DNA from: Actinomadura physcomitrii
GTDB taxonomy: Bacteria; Actinomycetota; Actinomycetes; Streptosporangiales; Streptosporangiaceae
Assembly: GCF_008923205.2 (NCBI RefSeq)
Contig: NZ_WBMS02000010.1
Coordinates: 1 to 64,000, forward strand
Reading direction: 5' to 3'
DNA: 64,000 nucleotides
A program made the translations under genes and the position numbers. Shown here one piece after another: positions 24,752-33,169 of this stretch. Numbering within the stretch: position 1 is the first letter of the stretch; every line of letters begins with the position of its first letter. A model generated the notes under the pieces. That model was not told the origin of the DNA. It did not search any database and saw nothing but the letters and a program-made list of their open reading frames with translations.

Positions 24752-24950
24752 GTGAACCACCTCACTAATTTTTTGGACTGTATCAAGAATTGGTCATACC
24801 ATAATAACCAAGAAGCGTGTCAAACCTCACATTGTGGTCGCAACTTCGCGTGTCAGCCCTGCTCTTCGCGTGTCGACTCCGCTCCTCGAGGCGCTGGCAA
24901 CCGCGCGGTGGCGTCGGCCGAGTGCCCGGAGGAGAAGACGGCGTCGAGCC
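24752..24950. promoter_or_regulatory. Promoter region of the 24.7-15.5 kb operon
   Basis: This 199-base stretch is AT-rich near its left end and contains the 11-base palindrome-like TGGTCATACCA at 24791-24801. It separates two minus-strand operons (25727 down to 24951, and 24751 down to 15469). I see no gene in it. The promoter for the DUF35 gene must lie in its left half. Confidence 0.45.
24791..24801. promoter_or_regulatory. GntR/FadR-type operator-like site TGGTCATACCA
   Basis: TGGT-CAT-ACCA has the TNGTNNNACNA form of FadR-subfamily GntR sites. The reverse complement TGGTATGACCA recurs with one mismatch at 30208-30218, in front of the only GntR gene of the window. It lies 40 bases upstream of the DUF35 start. 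Confidence 0.55.
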
Positions 24951-25727
24951 TCATCGGCCCTTCCAGACGGGTTCACGCCGCTCCCGAAAGGCCGCGACGC
25001 CCTCGACGATGTCCTCGGTGGTGAAGGCGAGGGCCAGCTGCGACTGGAGCGTCGCGAGCGCCTCTGGGAGGCTCATGTCCCGGGTGGCGTCCAGCGCGTT
25101 CTTGCCCAGCCGCATGAGGAGCGGCGACTTCGCCGCCAGGCGGTCGGCCCAGTCGGCGACGGTGGCCTCGAACTCCTCGGCGGGGACCACGGCGTTGACG
25201 ATGTCGAGCCTGAGAGCCTCGCGGGCATCGATGGGCTCGCCCAGCATCATCAGCTCGTTGGCCCTCATGCGCGGCACGTTCCGGTAGATGAGGGAGGAGA
25301 TCATGAACGGGAACACGCCGACGTTGATCTCCGGGCAGCCGAACCGCACGCCCTCTTTCGCGATCACCAGGTCGCAGGCGAGTGCGAGGCCGAAGGCGCC
25401 CGCGAGGACGTCGCCCGACGCGGCGCAGATGACCGGCTTGCCCAGGCTGCCGAGGCGCCGGTAGAGGCGGGGGAAGCGGTCGAGCCCGCCGTACTTGACC
25501 ACTGCCGGCTGCCCGTCGGCGAAGGCCCGAAGGTCTCCGCCGGAGGAGAAGACCCGGTCGTGGGAACTGCGCAGCACGACGACACGCACCGCATCGTCGG
25601 CGGCAACCTGGTCCAGTGCCGCCAGCAGCTCGTCGAGCAGGGCATCGCTCAGTGCGTTGCGGGTCTGCGGGGAGTCCAGCGTGATGCCGGCGACCCCGGA
25701 CGGCGAGAGGGAACGGGAGACGAGCAC
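24951..25727 (-). CDS. Crotonase-family protein, perhaps an enoyl-CoA isomerase
   Basis: The 258-residue protein is a crotonase with the second catalytic glutamate present (FGCPEINVG). At the first position, which in hydratases is Glu, it reads AFGLALACD, so that Glu is missing. Enoyl-CoA delta-isomerases use only one glutamate, and other crotonases use other residues, so hydration may not be its reaction. It ends in REPVWKGR like the other crotonases here. It is the last gene of the 30.1-24.9 kb operon, 14 bases after the MDR gene. Confidence 0.82.
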   Translation of the reverse strand: MLVSRSLSPSGVAGITLDSPQTRNALSDALLDELLAALDQVAADDAVRVVVLRSSHDRVFSSGGDLRAFADGQPAVVKYGGLDRFPRLYRRLGSLGKPVICAASGDVLAGAFGLALACDLVIAKEGVRFGCPEINVGVFPFMISSLIYRNVPRMRANELMMLGEPIDAREALRLDIVNAVVPAEEFEATVADWADRLAAKSPLLMRLGKNALDATRDMSLPEALATLQSQLALAFTTEDIVEGVAAFRERREPVWKGR

Positions 25728-25741
25728 GGTCTGCCTTCCGG

Positions 25742-26710
25742 TCAGGGTTCGAGGATCGTCTTGCCGAAACCGCTGCCGCCCTCGAGGTGCTCGTGGGCGG
25801 TGCGGGCCTCGGCCAACGGAAAAACGCGGTCGACGACGACCGGAGGCACCCGGTGGCGCTCGAGCAGGGCGAGCAGACCGGCAAGGTCGCGCTCGCTGCC
25901 CATGGTGGTCCCGAGCAGGTCGTACTGGCCGAAGTAGTAGGGCCGGATCCGCAGCTCAGCGGTCTCGGCGGCCGACGCGCCCAACACCACCAGCCGCCCC
26001 CCGGGGCGCAGGACGCGCAGCGACTCCGCCCAGAGGCCGACCGAGTCCAGCACGATGTCGAAGCCGCCGGCCAGCTCGCGCACGGCCTCGGGCCATCCGG
26101 GGTCGCCGTACAGCACACCGCCGCCGGCGCCCAGCTCACGGGCCTTGTCGATCTTCGCCTTCGACGAGGAGGTGACCCACACGCGGGCGCCCACCGCCGC
26201 GGCGAGGCTCACGGCCATGGTGGCGACACCGCCGCCGGCCCCGAGCACCAGCAACGACTCTCCGGCCCGCAGCCGGCCGCGGGTGAACAGCGCGCGGTAG
26301 ACGGTGACGCCGACGAGCGGCAGGGCGGCGGCCTGCGCCCAGGTCAACCCGCTGGGCACGGGCACGAGGCACTCGGTCGGGACCGCCACCAACTCGGCGT
26401 AGGTCCCGGGGCGGCTGTCGCCGAGGATCTCCCAGTCGGGGCCCGGCGCGCTGTCGTCCCGGCCCCACCACAGCGACGGGAGCACCATCACCGCCTCGCC
26501 CGTCGCCCGGTCGACCCCGGCCCCGTCGGCCCCGGGGATGTGCGGCAGCGGCGAGCGGTACCCCCCTCGCCTGACCAGCACGTCGTGCCAGTTCAGCGCC
26601 GCCGCCTTGACGGCGACGAGGGACCATCCCGACCGGGGTCGCGGGTCCGGGACGTCCTGGCAGCGCAGCACCTCGGGGCCGCCGTACGACTCCATCACCG
26701 AAGCCTTCAT
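25742..26710 (-). CDS. MDR family NADPH:quinone-oxidoreductase-like enzyme
   Basis: The product is 322 residues from the ATG at 26710, which overlaps the stop of the HMG-CoA-lyase-like gene by 4 bases. It has the medium-chain reductase fold (ALNWHDVLVRRGGY near residue 43, LGAGGGVATMAVSLAAA near 155) but lacks the zinc ligands of alcohol dehydrogenases. Such enzymes reduce enones, quinones or enoyl-CoA thioesters with NADPH. In this operon an enoyl reductase or dehydrogenase role on a pathway intermediate is inferred. Confidence 0.83.
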   Translation of the reverse strand: MKASVMESYGGPEVLRCQDVPDPRPRSGWSLVAVKAAALNWHDVLVRRGGYRSPLPHIPGADGAGVDRATGEAVMVLPSLWWGRDDSAPGPDWEILGDSRPGTYAELVAVPTECLVPVPSGLTWAQAAALPLVGVTVYRALFTRGRLRAGESLLVLGAGGGVATMAVSLAAAVGARVWVTSSSKAKIDKARELGAGGGVLYGDPGWPEAVRELAGGFDIVLDSVGLWAESLRVLRPGGRLVVLGASAAETAELRIRPYYFGQYDLLGTTMGSERDLAGLLALLERHRVPPVVVDRVFPLAEARTAHEHLEGGSGFGKTILEP

Positions 26711-27669
26711 GCGCCGGCACGCTCCCCCGGGCTCCAGATCACGGGCCCCGCCACGATCGAGTGGCTGGTCAGCCTGCGGCCCAGCGTCTCCTGCGCCTCG
26801 CGGGCCGCATCGATCAGTCCGCCCAGGTCCAGGCCCGTGTCGATGCCCATCTCGTGGAACATGCTCACGAGATCCTCGGTGGCGATGTTGCCGGTGGAGC
26901 CCTTCGGCACCGGACAGCCGCCGAGCTCGCCGAAGCTGGATTCGAAGCTGCGGCACCCCGCCTCCAGCGCGGCGTAGGCGTTGGCGAGGCCCTGGCCCCG
27001 GGTGTTGTGGAAGTGGGCGGTGATCTCGACGCCGGGGAGGCGCTCGATCGCGGTGGCGAAGAACCTGCCGGCGTACGCCGGGTTGCACATTCCGGTCGTG
27101 TCGCCGAAGCCGATCTCGACGGCGCCCGCCTCGGCGAACTGCTCGGCGAGGTCGAGCACCCGGCCCATCGGCACCTCCCCCTCGAAGGGGCAGCCGAAGG
27201 ACGTCGCGATGACCGCGCACAGGCGGACGCCCTCGGCCACGATCCGGGGGCCCATCCCGCGCACGTCGGCCATGGTCTCCTCGACCGTGCGGTTGACATT
27301 GCGCTTGTTGTGCGTCTGGCTGGCGCTGACGAACAGCGCCGCCTCGTCGAAGTAGGCGCGTTCCCTCAGCGCGTTCTCAAGTCCCTTCCGGTTGGGAACG
27401 AGCACCATCCGCGCCACGGTCGGGGGCAGCTCGATGCGGTGCAGCACCTCAACGCCGTCCGACAGCTGCGGGATCACGTCGGGACGCACGAAGCTCGCCA
27501 CCTCGATCCGCTCGACCCCTGCCCGTCCCAGGGCGTTGATCAGCCGGACCTTGTCGCTGGTCGGGATCGTCTCCGGCTCGTTCTGGAAACCGTCGCGCGG
27601 GCCGACCTCACGGATGCGCACCCGGCGATCCTCGCCCTCCGTCGCGGAGGGATAGCTCTTAGCGTCCAT
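26707..27669 (-). CDS. HMG-CoA lyase-like enzyme
   Basis: The 320-residue protein is a DRE-TIM metallolyase. It starts with REVGPRDGFQNEP (metal-binding Asp), has GFGDTTGMCNP and the metal ligands in HFHNTRGQGLANAY, and ends with the signature GGCPVPKGSTGNIATEDLV containing the active-site cysteine. It cleaves 3-hydroxy-3-methylglutaryl-CoA or a similar tertiary 3-hydroxyacyl-CoA into an acetyl-CoA and a keto acid. It overlaps the CoA-transferase stop by one base (TAATG). No biotin carboxylase for a leucine- or isoprenoid-type pathway is nearby, so a non-standard substrate is possible. Confidence 0.88.
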   Translation of the reverse strand: MDAKSYPSATEGEDRRVRIREVGPRDGFQNEPETIPTSDKVRLINALGRAGVERIEVASFVRPDVIPQLSDGVEVLHRIELPPTVARMVLVPNRKGLENALRERAYFDEAALFVSASQTHNKRNVNRTVEETMADVRGMGPRIVAEGVRLCAVIATSFGCPFEGEVPMGRVLDLAEQFAEAGAVEIGFGDTTGMCNPAYAGRFFATAIERLPGVEITAHFHNTRGQGLANAYAALEAGCRSFESSFGELGGCPVPKGSTGNIATEDLVSMFHEMGIDTGLDLGGLIDAAREAQETLGRRLTSHSIVAGPVIWSPGERAGA

Positions 27670-28901
27670 TACGCCTTCACCTCTCCGAGGCTTCTCTCCA
27701 GCCTCTCTCTGTGCTCCGGCGCCGCCACCTCGATCAGGCGTCGGGCGCGCTCCGTGACGGTGCAGCCGGTCAGGTTCGCCACGCCGTGCTCCGTGACCAC
27801 GGCGTCGACGTCGGCGCGGGCGGTCGTCACGACGCCGCCGCGCAGCACCGGCACGATCGTCGTCTCTCCCCCGACCTGCGAGCGCATGGCGATGACCGAG
27901 CGGGCACCTGTCAGGGAGGCGGCCCGGCTGAAGTCGACCTGCCCCCCCACGGCTCCGATCTGGGCGCCGCGCGCGATCTCGGCACCGACCTGTCCGAGCA
28001 GGTCGACCTCGATGGCCGAGTTGATCGAAACCAGCGAGCCCAGCCGCGACAGGACGGCCGGCGAGTGCGTGTAGCTCGCGGCCCGGAACTCCACCGGCAT
28101 GCCGGGCAGGCGGGCGTACGCCGCCATGCTCCCGATCGCCGTGCCGGTGACCGCCACGCCCCGGTCGATCTCCTTGCGCGCGCCCGTGAGGACGCCCTTG
28201 TCGATCAAGGCCAGCACGCCGTCGGTCAGGATGCCGCTGTGAAAGCCCAGGTCGCTGTGGTCTTCCAGAGCGTCCAGGACCGCGTTGGGCAGGGTGCCCA
28301 CTCCGATCTGGACGGTGTCGCCGTCCTCGACGAGGGAGGCGACGTGGCCGGCGATTCGCAGGTCCACCTCGTCGGGCGGCCGCGAACTCGCCTCCCGCAG
28401 TGGCCTGTCGGTCTCGATGACCGCCGCGAACGAGCTCAGCGGTAGCCTGAGCGAGCCCACGGTCGGCGGCATCCGGTGGTTGACCTCGGCAATGAGGGTC
28501 GTGGTGTGGGGAATGGCGTCGGCGGCGTACTCCACGCCGATGCCGAGCGTCACGATCCCGTCCGCGTCCGGCGGCGAGACCTGGACGAGTCCCACGTCCG
28601 CCGGGAGCAGCCGCTTCTGGAACATCCTGGGCAACGACGAGTAGTGGCAGGGCACCACGTCCAACAGACCTTGCCGGCTGAGCCGTCGCAGCTCGCCGAG
28701 CCCGCCGTAGGAGAGGATGGTCATGGCCGCGGGAAGCTCCCGCGAGATCCGCTCGTTCCAGGTGAGGCCGCAGAACGCCTGCACCGGCCCGATCGCGTCC
28801 ACCTGATCCAGGAGCCGGTCGACCAGCGGCTCCGGCTCGGCGCTTCCCTGGCTCCACCAAACGCCACCGCCCGGCCGAAGGTACGCCGAAAAGTCGATCA
28901 T
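27669..28901 (-). CDS. Acetyl-CoA hydrolase / 4-hydroxybutyrate-type CoA-transferase (class I)
   Basis: The 410-residue enzyme belongs to the AcoA hydrolase/transferase family. The catalytic glutamate lies in INSAIEVDLLGQVGAE, and VQIGVGTLPNAVLDAL and GGQVDFSRAA are typical. It moves CoA from acetyl-CoA or another donor to an organic acid through a glutamyl-CoA intermediate. With the HMG-CoA-lyase-like gene it may release or recapture keto acids. It lies 38 bases after the acyl-CoA dehydrogenase gene in one operon. Confidence 0.87.
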   Translation of the reverse strand: MIDFSAYLRPGGGVWWSQGSAEPEPLVDRLLDQVDAIGPVQAFCGLTWNERISRELPAAMTILSYGGLGELRRLSRQGLLDVVPCHYSSLPRMFQKRLLPADVGLVQVSPPDADGIVTLGIGVEYAADAIPHTTTLIAEVNHRMPPTVGSLRLPLSSFAAVIETDRPLREASSRPPDEVDLRIAGHVASLVEDGDTVQIGVGTLPNAVLDALEDHSDLGFHSGILTDGVLALIDKGVLTGARKEIDRGVAVTGTAIGSMAAYARLPGMPVEFRAASYTHSPAVLSRLGSLVSINSAIEVDLLGQVGAEIARGAQIGAVGGQVDFSRAASLTGARSVIAMRSQVGGETTIVPVLRGGVVTTARADVDAVVTEHGVANLTGCTVTERARRLIEVAAPEHRERLERSLGEVKA

Positions 28902-28939
28902 CGTGCGTCACCCGTCCAGAGGCGTGCCCTGGCTGCGCA

Positions 28940-30106
28940 TCAGTAGCTCCTCGGCAGCCCGAGAACATGCGATCCCAGGAAGTTCAGGACCATCTCCTGG
29001 CTCAGGGGCGCGATCCGCGTGAGGCGGGCCTCGCGGAAGTAGCGCGCGACGTGGTACTCCTCCGCGTACCCCATGCCGCCGTGGGTCTGGAGCGCACGGT
29101 CGGCGGCGGCGAACCCCGCGTCGGCGCACAGGTACTTCGCCGTGTTCGCCTCCCGCCCGCAGGGCAGCCCGCGGTCGTAGAGCCAGGTCGCCTTCCTGAG
29201 CATCAGCTCGGCCGCGTCGAGGCGGGCCAGGGAGTCGGCGAGCGGAAACTGGATGCCCTGGTTCATGCCGATGGGCCTGCCGAAGACGGCCCGCTCGTTG
29301 CCGTAGGCCACGGCCCGCTTCAGCGCCGCCCGCCCGATCCCGAGCGCCTCGGCGGCGACCAGGCACCGTTCGGGGTTGAGCCCGTCGAGCAGGTAGGTGA
29401 ACCCCTTCCCCTCCTCGCCGACCCTGTGCTCCTCGGGGATGCGGAGGTCGTCGATGAACAGCTCGTTGGAGGTGATGGCGTTGCGGCCCATCTTCTTGAT
29501 CGGCCGGATCTCGACGTGCGCGCGGTCGAGGTCCGTGAAGAAGAGCGTCATCCCCGCCGTCTTCTTGGGCGAGTCCTCGTAGCGAGCGGTGCGGGTGAGC
29601 AGCAGGATCTTCTCCGACTCCATCGCGTTGGAGATCCAGACCTTGCGGCCGTTCACGACGTAGTCCGAGCCGTCCCGCTCGGCGAAGGTCGTGATCCGGG
29701 TCGTGTCCAGGCCGGCGCCGGGCTCGGTGACGCCGAAGCAGACCCGCAGGTCGCCGCTGACGATCCGGGGGAGGTTCTCCTTCTTCATCTCGTCGGAGCC
29801 GTGCACGATCACCGGGTGCATGCCGAAGATCGACATGTGCACCGAGCTCGCGCCGTTCATCCCGGCGCCCGAGGCGGCGATCTGCTCGAGCATCATCGAC
29901 GCCTCGGAGATGCCGAGCCCCTGACCGCCGTACTCCTCGGGGATGGTGATCCCCAGCCAGCCCGCGCCGGCGAGCGCGTCGTAGAACTCGGTCGGATACT
30001 CCTTCGCCTGGTCCTTCTCCATCCAGTACTGATCGTCGAAGCGGGCCGCCAGCTCGGCGACAGCCGATCTGATCATCCGCTGGTCCTCGGTGTACTCGAA
30101 GTCCAC
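28940..30106 (-). CDS. Acyl-CoA dehydrogenase
   Basis: This 388-residue homomeric-type enzyme has CFGVTEPGAGLDTTRI, VNGRKVWISNAM, a C-terminal QTHGGMGYAEEYHVARYFRE and RIAPLSQEMVLNFLG. The last segments resemble isovaleryl- or short branched-chain acyl-CoA dehydrogenases, but the chain specificity is not certain. The GTG start has GGGTGG upstream. It leads the operon to 24951 and is divergent from the GntR gene, with operator-like repeats in between. Confidence 0.9.
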   Translation of the reverse strand: MDFEYTEDQRMIRSAVAELAARFDDQYWMEKDQAKEYPTEFYDALAGAGWLGITIPEEYGGQGLGISEASMMLEQIAASGAGMNGASSVHMSIFGMHPVIVHGSDEMKKENLPRIVSGDLRVCFGVTEPGAGLDTTRITTFAERDGSDYVVNGRKVWISNAMESEKILLLTRTARYEDSPKKTAGMTLFFTDLDRAHVEIRPIKKMGRNAITSNELFIDDLRIPEEHRVGEEGKGFTYLLDGLNPERCLVAAEALGIGRAALKRAVAYGNERAVFGRPIGMNQGIQFPLADSLARLDAAELMLRKATWLYDRGLPCGREANTAKYLCADAGFAAADRALQTHGGMGYAEEYHVARYFREARLTRIAPLSQEMVLNFLGSHVLGLPRSY

Positions 30107-30130
30107 AACGCCACCCTTCTCGTAATGGAT

Positions 30131-30154
30131 AGACCATATCTTATGGTCTGGCCA
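30131..30154. promoter_or_regulatory. Inverted repeat and GntR-like site upstream of the acyl-CoA dehydrogenase operon
   Basis: AGACCATA-TCT-TATGGTCT (30131-30149) is a perfect 8+8 inverted repeat. It overlaps TGGTCTGGCCA (30144-30154), a variant of the TGGTnnnACCA pattern. It lies 25 bases upstream of the GTG at 30106, overlapping a possible minus-strand promoter (TTGGCC, 18 bases, TATCCA). Confidence 0.6.
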
Positions 30155-30207
30155 AAGTCACTCCCGCTATCATCTGACAGAACTCGCGGGCGGCGGTCTG
30201 GTACCTT

Positions 30208-30218
30208 AGGTATGACCA
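30208..30218. promoter_or_regulatory. GntR/FadR-type operator-like site in front of the GntR gene
   Basis: AGGTATGACCA differs at one base from the reverse complement of the site at 24791-24801. It contains an in-frame ATG (30212), which is better read as part of the operator than as the start codon. Autoregulation of the GntR gene is inferred. Confidence 0.5.
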
Positions 30219-30241
30219 AAGACAGAAGATGTGGGTGGCCC

Positions 30242-31018
30242 ATGACTGAGTCGCAATCGGGAGATGCCGGCGTGGTCCGCGTGGACGTCGCACTGGCGCC
30301 GCTCCAGGTGCCGAAGGCGTCGGACGTCCTGGCCGAGGAGCTCCGCGAACTGATTCTTCGCGGCGACTACCCGGAGGGGACCGCCCTTCCCCCTGAGCGT
30401 GAACTCGTGACCCAGACCGGTATGAGCCGCACGACCGTCCGCGAGGCGATGCGGATCCTGGAAGTCCAGGGCTTGGTCAGCGTGCGGACGGGACGCGCCG
30501 GCGGCGCCTTCGCACGTCGCCCCGGGCGCGACTCCATCGCCAACTCGGTCAACCTGCTGATCCGCGGCCAGCAGATCCGCATCCCCGCACTGCTGGAGAC
30601 CCGCGAGGCGATCGAACCCTCGTGCGCTCAGCTCGCGGCCCGTTACCGTACCGACGCCGACCTCGCACGAATCGAGAAGGCCCAGGAGGCGATGTCCGCC
30701 GAAGAGGGGACGATCGCCGAGTTCCTCCGCGCCAACATCGACTGGCATGTCGCCGTCGCCCTGGCCAGCCATAACGAGCTGCTCGCCGGATTCATGACGG
30801 CCCTGTCGGACACGATCTACACGGCGACCGACAACCACGGCTTTCTCGACCAGGAGGTCCGGCGCGCCACGATCCACGCGCACAAGGTGATCACCTCCGC
30901 GATCCGCGACCGGGATCCCGACGCCGCGCTGCGCCGGATGAGCCGGCACGTGCACGCGTACGCCGCCTCCATCCTCGAGGTCGAGGAGCGCGAGGCCGTC
31001 GATGTGGAGGAGGTCTAG
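30242..31018 (+). CDS. GntR family regulator, FadR subfamily
   Basis: The product is 258 residues from the ATG at 30242 with GGGTGG upstream; the ATG at 30212 lies inside an operator-like site and lacks a good ribosome-binding site. The N-terminal winged helix is clear (LILRGDYPEGTALPPERELV, then TQTGMSRTTVREAMRILE). The C-terminal helical FCD domain carries metal-ligand type residues (E.REAIEPSCAQLAA, NIDWHVAVA, HAHKVITSAI). It faces the operon 30106-24951 and probably controls it and the operon starting at 24751. Acyl-CoA or an organic acid is the usual effector type. Confidence 0.92.
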   Translation: MTESQSGDAGVVRVDVALAPLQVPKASDVLAEELRELILRGDYPEGTALPPERELVTQTGMSRTTVREAMRILEVQGLVSVRTGRAGGAFARRPGRDSIANSVNLLIRGQQIRIPALLETREAIEPSCAQLAARYRTDADLARIEKAQEAMSAEEGTIAEFLRANIDWHVAVALASHNELLAGFMTALSDTIYTATDNHGFLDQEVRRATIHAHKVITSAIRDRDPDAALRRMSRHVHAYAASILEVEEREAVDVEEV

Positions 31019-31035
31019 CCCGCCGCGGTGCTCCA

Positions 31036-32961
31036 TCACCGCAGTTCCCGGACGCGCGCCCGGATCGTCTCGACGGCAGCCGGGTTCTCCGCCCCCGACA
31101 GGTCGCCGGGATCGGTGCCGACCACCGCCGCCCTGATGGCCCGACGCAAGATCTTCGCCGAACGGGTCTTGGGCAGTTCGCTGACCTGCACCACGTGCGA
31201 TGGCGCGAACGGCTTACCGACCCGCGTGGCCACTCGCTCGCGGATGCGCGCCTCGACCCGGGCTTCGTCGTCACCGCTGCCCGCGACGTAGAAGACCCAG
31301 ATCCCCTCCCCTTTGGTGGGGTCGGGAATGCCGACGACCGCTGCTTCGCGAACCGCGGGGTCTTCGGCGACCACCGACTCGATCTCGGCCGGCGCGACCC
31401 GCTTGCCCGCGACGTTCATGACATCGTCGGAGCGGCCCAGGATGAACCAGCCTCCGTCGTCGACCAGAGCGTGGTCACCGTGCCGCCACAGGCCGGGGAA
31501 GGTCGACCAGTAAGCCTCGTGGTAGCGGTCCGGGTCGTTCCAGATGCCCCGCGTCATAGCCGGCCACGGCTGGCGGCACACCAGCTCGCCGATCTCGCCG
31601 CGGACGCCGGCGCCGTTGGCGTCGACCACATCGACGTCCATCCCGAGCGCCGGACCACCCAGCGAGCAGGCGGCGATGTCCTCGACCGGGTACGGGCACA
31701 GGAAAGATCCACCGACCTCGGTGCCGCCGGAGAAGTTGATGACGGGCACCCGCTCGCGGAAGACATCGCGGGCGAGCCACTCGTAGGACTCCGGATCCCA
31801 GGGCTCGCCGGTGGACCCGATCGTGCGGACGCTGCTCAGATCGTAGTCGACGCCGGTGTTGTCGGGCGAGCGCAGCGTCCGGATGAGGGTGGGGCTGACG
31901 CCTAGGGTCGAGATTCGGTGCCGCTCCACCAGACTCCACAGCCGACGGGCGTCCGGCACGTCAGGAGAGCCCTCGTAGAGCATGAGCGTGCCTCCGTTGG
32001 CGTGGGTGCCGAGGATCGAGAGCGGGCCCATGATCCAACCCATGTCGGTGATCCAGCTGAAGGTGCGGCCCGGCGCGACGTCGAACCCGTAGGCGACCTC
32101 GCAAGCCGTCTTGACGACGAACCCGGCGTGGGTATGGACGGCGCCCTTCGGCTTACCGGTAGTGCCGGAGGTATACGCCAGCAGAAGCACGTCGGAGGCG
32201 GCCGTGCGCTCGATGTCGGGGTCCGGCCGCTCGGAGAGAACCGTCTCCCAGGCCACCTCGGAACCCTTGAGCGCCACGCTCTCCTCGACGTTGCCGACCA
32301 CGATGACCAGTTCGAGGGAGGGGCACTCCGCGGCGGCCTCGCGGGCGACCGGGAGCATCTGGACGACGCGACCACGCCTGACGGTGGCGTCCGCGCAGAC
32401 CATGACCTTCGCCCGCGCGTCACCCACCCGGGCGGCGATGGCCGAGGCGGCGAACCCGGAGAAGAGGGGCACCAGCATCGCCCCCAAACTCGCCACGGCG
32501 TACAGGGTCACGACCGCCTCGATGCCCATCGGCAGGTAGAGCGCGACCGCGTCGCCCTTGGTCACCCCCCGCGCCCGCAACGCGCCGCGCAAGCGGGCGA
32601 CCTCGTCGTCGAGCTGGGCGAAGGTGAGCGAGCGGGTCGTCCCGTCCTCCGCCTCGTGGGTCACCGCGACCGCGTCGGGGATCTGCCCGACCCAGCGCCG
32701 CAGGCAAGCGTCGGCGGCGTTGAGCGCGCCGCCGACGAACCAATCGGGCCATTCGACCCCGCGGCTGAGGTCGACCACCTCGCGGTAAGGGGTAAGGAAG
32801 GGCAGGGCGAGGTCATCGACCACCGCGTCCCAGAAGGAGCCGATGTCGGCGACCGACGCCCGACGCAGCTCGTCGCCCGTGGCCGCGCCCAGCCTGCGCA
32901 TCAGGCGAGCCACGTTGGAGTTGCGCAGGTACTCGTCGCCAGGGTGCCACACGTACGTCAT
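31036..32961 (-). CDS. Acetyl-CoA-synthetase-like AMP-forming acyl-CoA ligase
   Basis: The 641-residue protein has the acetyl/propionyl-CoA synthetase layout: long N-terminus with the WPDWFVGGALNAADACL segment, P-loop YTSGTTGKPKG, SWITDMGWIMGP, NFSGGTEVGG, and the C-terminal lysine in LPKTRSAKILRR. It activates a short or branched carboxylic acid. The stop is 17 bases beyond the end of the convergent GntR gene. It faces the alpha/beta hydrolase gene across a 208-base region. Confidence 0.9.
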   Translation of the reverse strand: MTYVWHPGDEYLRNSNVARLMRRLGAATGDELRRASVADIGSFWDAVVDDLALPFLTPYREVVDLSRGVEWPDWFVGGALNAADACLRRWVGQIPDAVAVTHEAEDGTTRSLTFAQLDDEVARLRGALRARGVTKGDAVALYLPMGIEAVVTLYAVASLGAMLVPLFSGFAASAIAARVGDARAKVMVCADATVRRGRVVQMLPVAREAAAECPSLELVIVVGNVEESVALKGSEVAWETVLSERPDPDIERTAASDVLLLAYTSGTTGKPKGAVHTHAGFVVKTACEVAYGFDVAPGRTFSWITDMGWIMGPLSILGTHANGGTLMLYEGSPDVPDARRLWSLVERHRISTLGVSPTLIRTLRSPDNTGVDYDLSSVRTIGSTGEPWDPESYEWLARDVFRERVPVINFSGGTEVGGSFLCPYPVEDIAACSLGGPALGMDVDVVDANGAGVRGEIGELVCRQPWPAMTRGIWNDPDRYHEAYWSTFPGLWRHGDHALVDDGGWFILGRSDDVMNVAGKRVAPAEIESVVAEDPAVREAAVVGIPDPTKGEGIWVFYVAGSGDDEARVEARIRERVATRVGKPFAPSHVVQVSELPKTRSAKILRRAIRAAVVGTDPGDLSGAENPAAVETIRARVRELR

Positions 32962-33169
32962 TCGGCGGTTCCGTTCTCGGAGGGGCGGGCCGGCCGGGCG
33001 CCCGTCGACTGATCTCGACTGCCCTGGACGGGGTCGAGCTTGCGGGGTCGAGGTTCGACGCCGCCAATTTTGGTCAGTCCTTTTACTTTAGCAGTCCATT
33101 GCATATCATAGTAGGGTACGAGGCCACCATCCGAGGTGAGACAGCCCGGAAGAGAACGAGGTGAGGCCG
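32962..33169. promoter_or_regulatory. Divergent promoter region, ligase and hydrolase
   Basis: This 208-base region has an AT-rich core at 33063-33115. TGGTCAGTCCT at 33071-33081 shares the TGGTCA half with the GntR-like sites at 24791 and 30208 but the other half is poor. CAGTCC occurs twice (33075 and about 33092). I see no gene here. Control by the GntR is possible but weakly supported. Confidence 0.35.

Noticed and set aside
33071..33081. TGGTCAGTCCT as a third GntR site
   Set aside because: Only one half matches the TGGTnnnACCA pattern; kept as a remark in the intergenic entry, not as a site.
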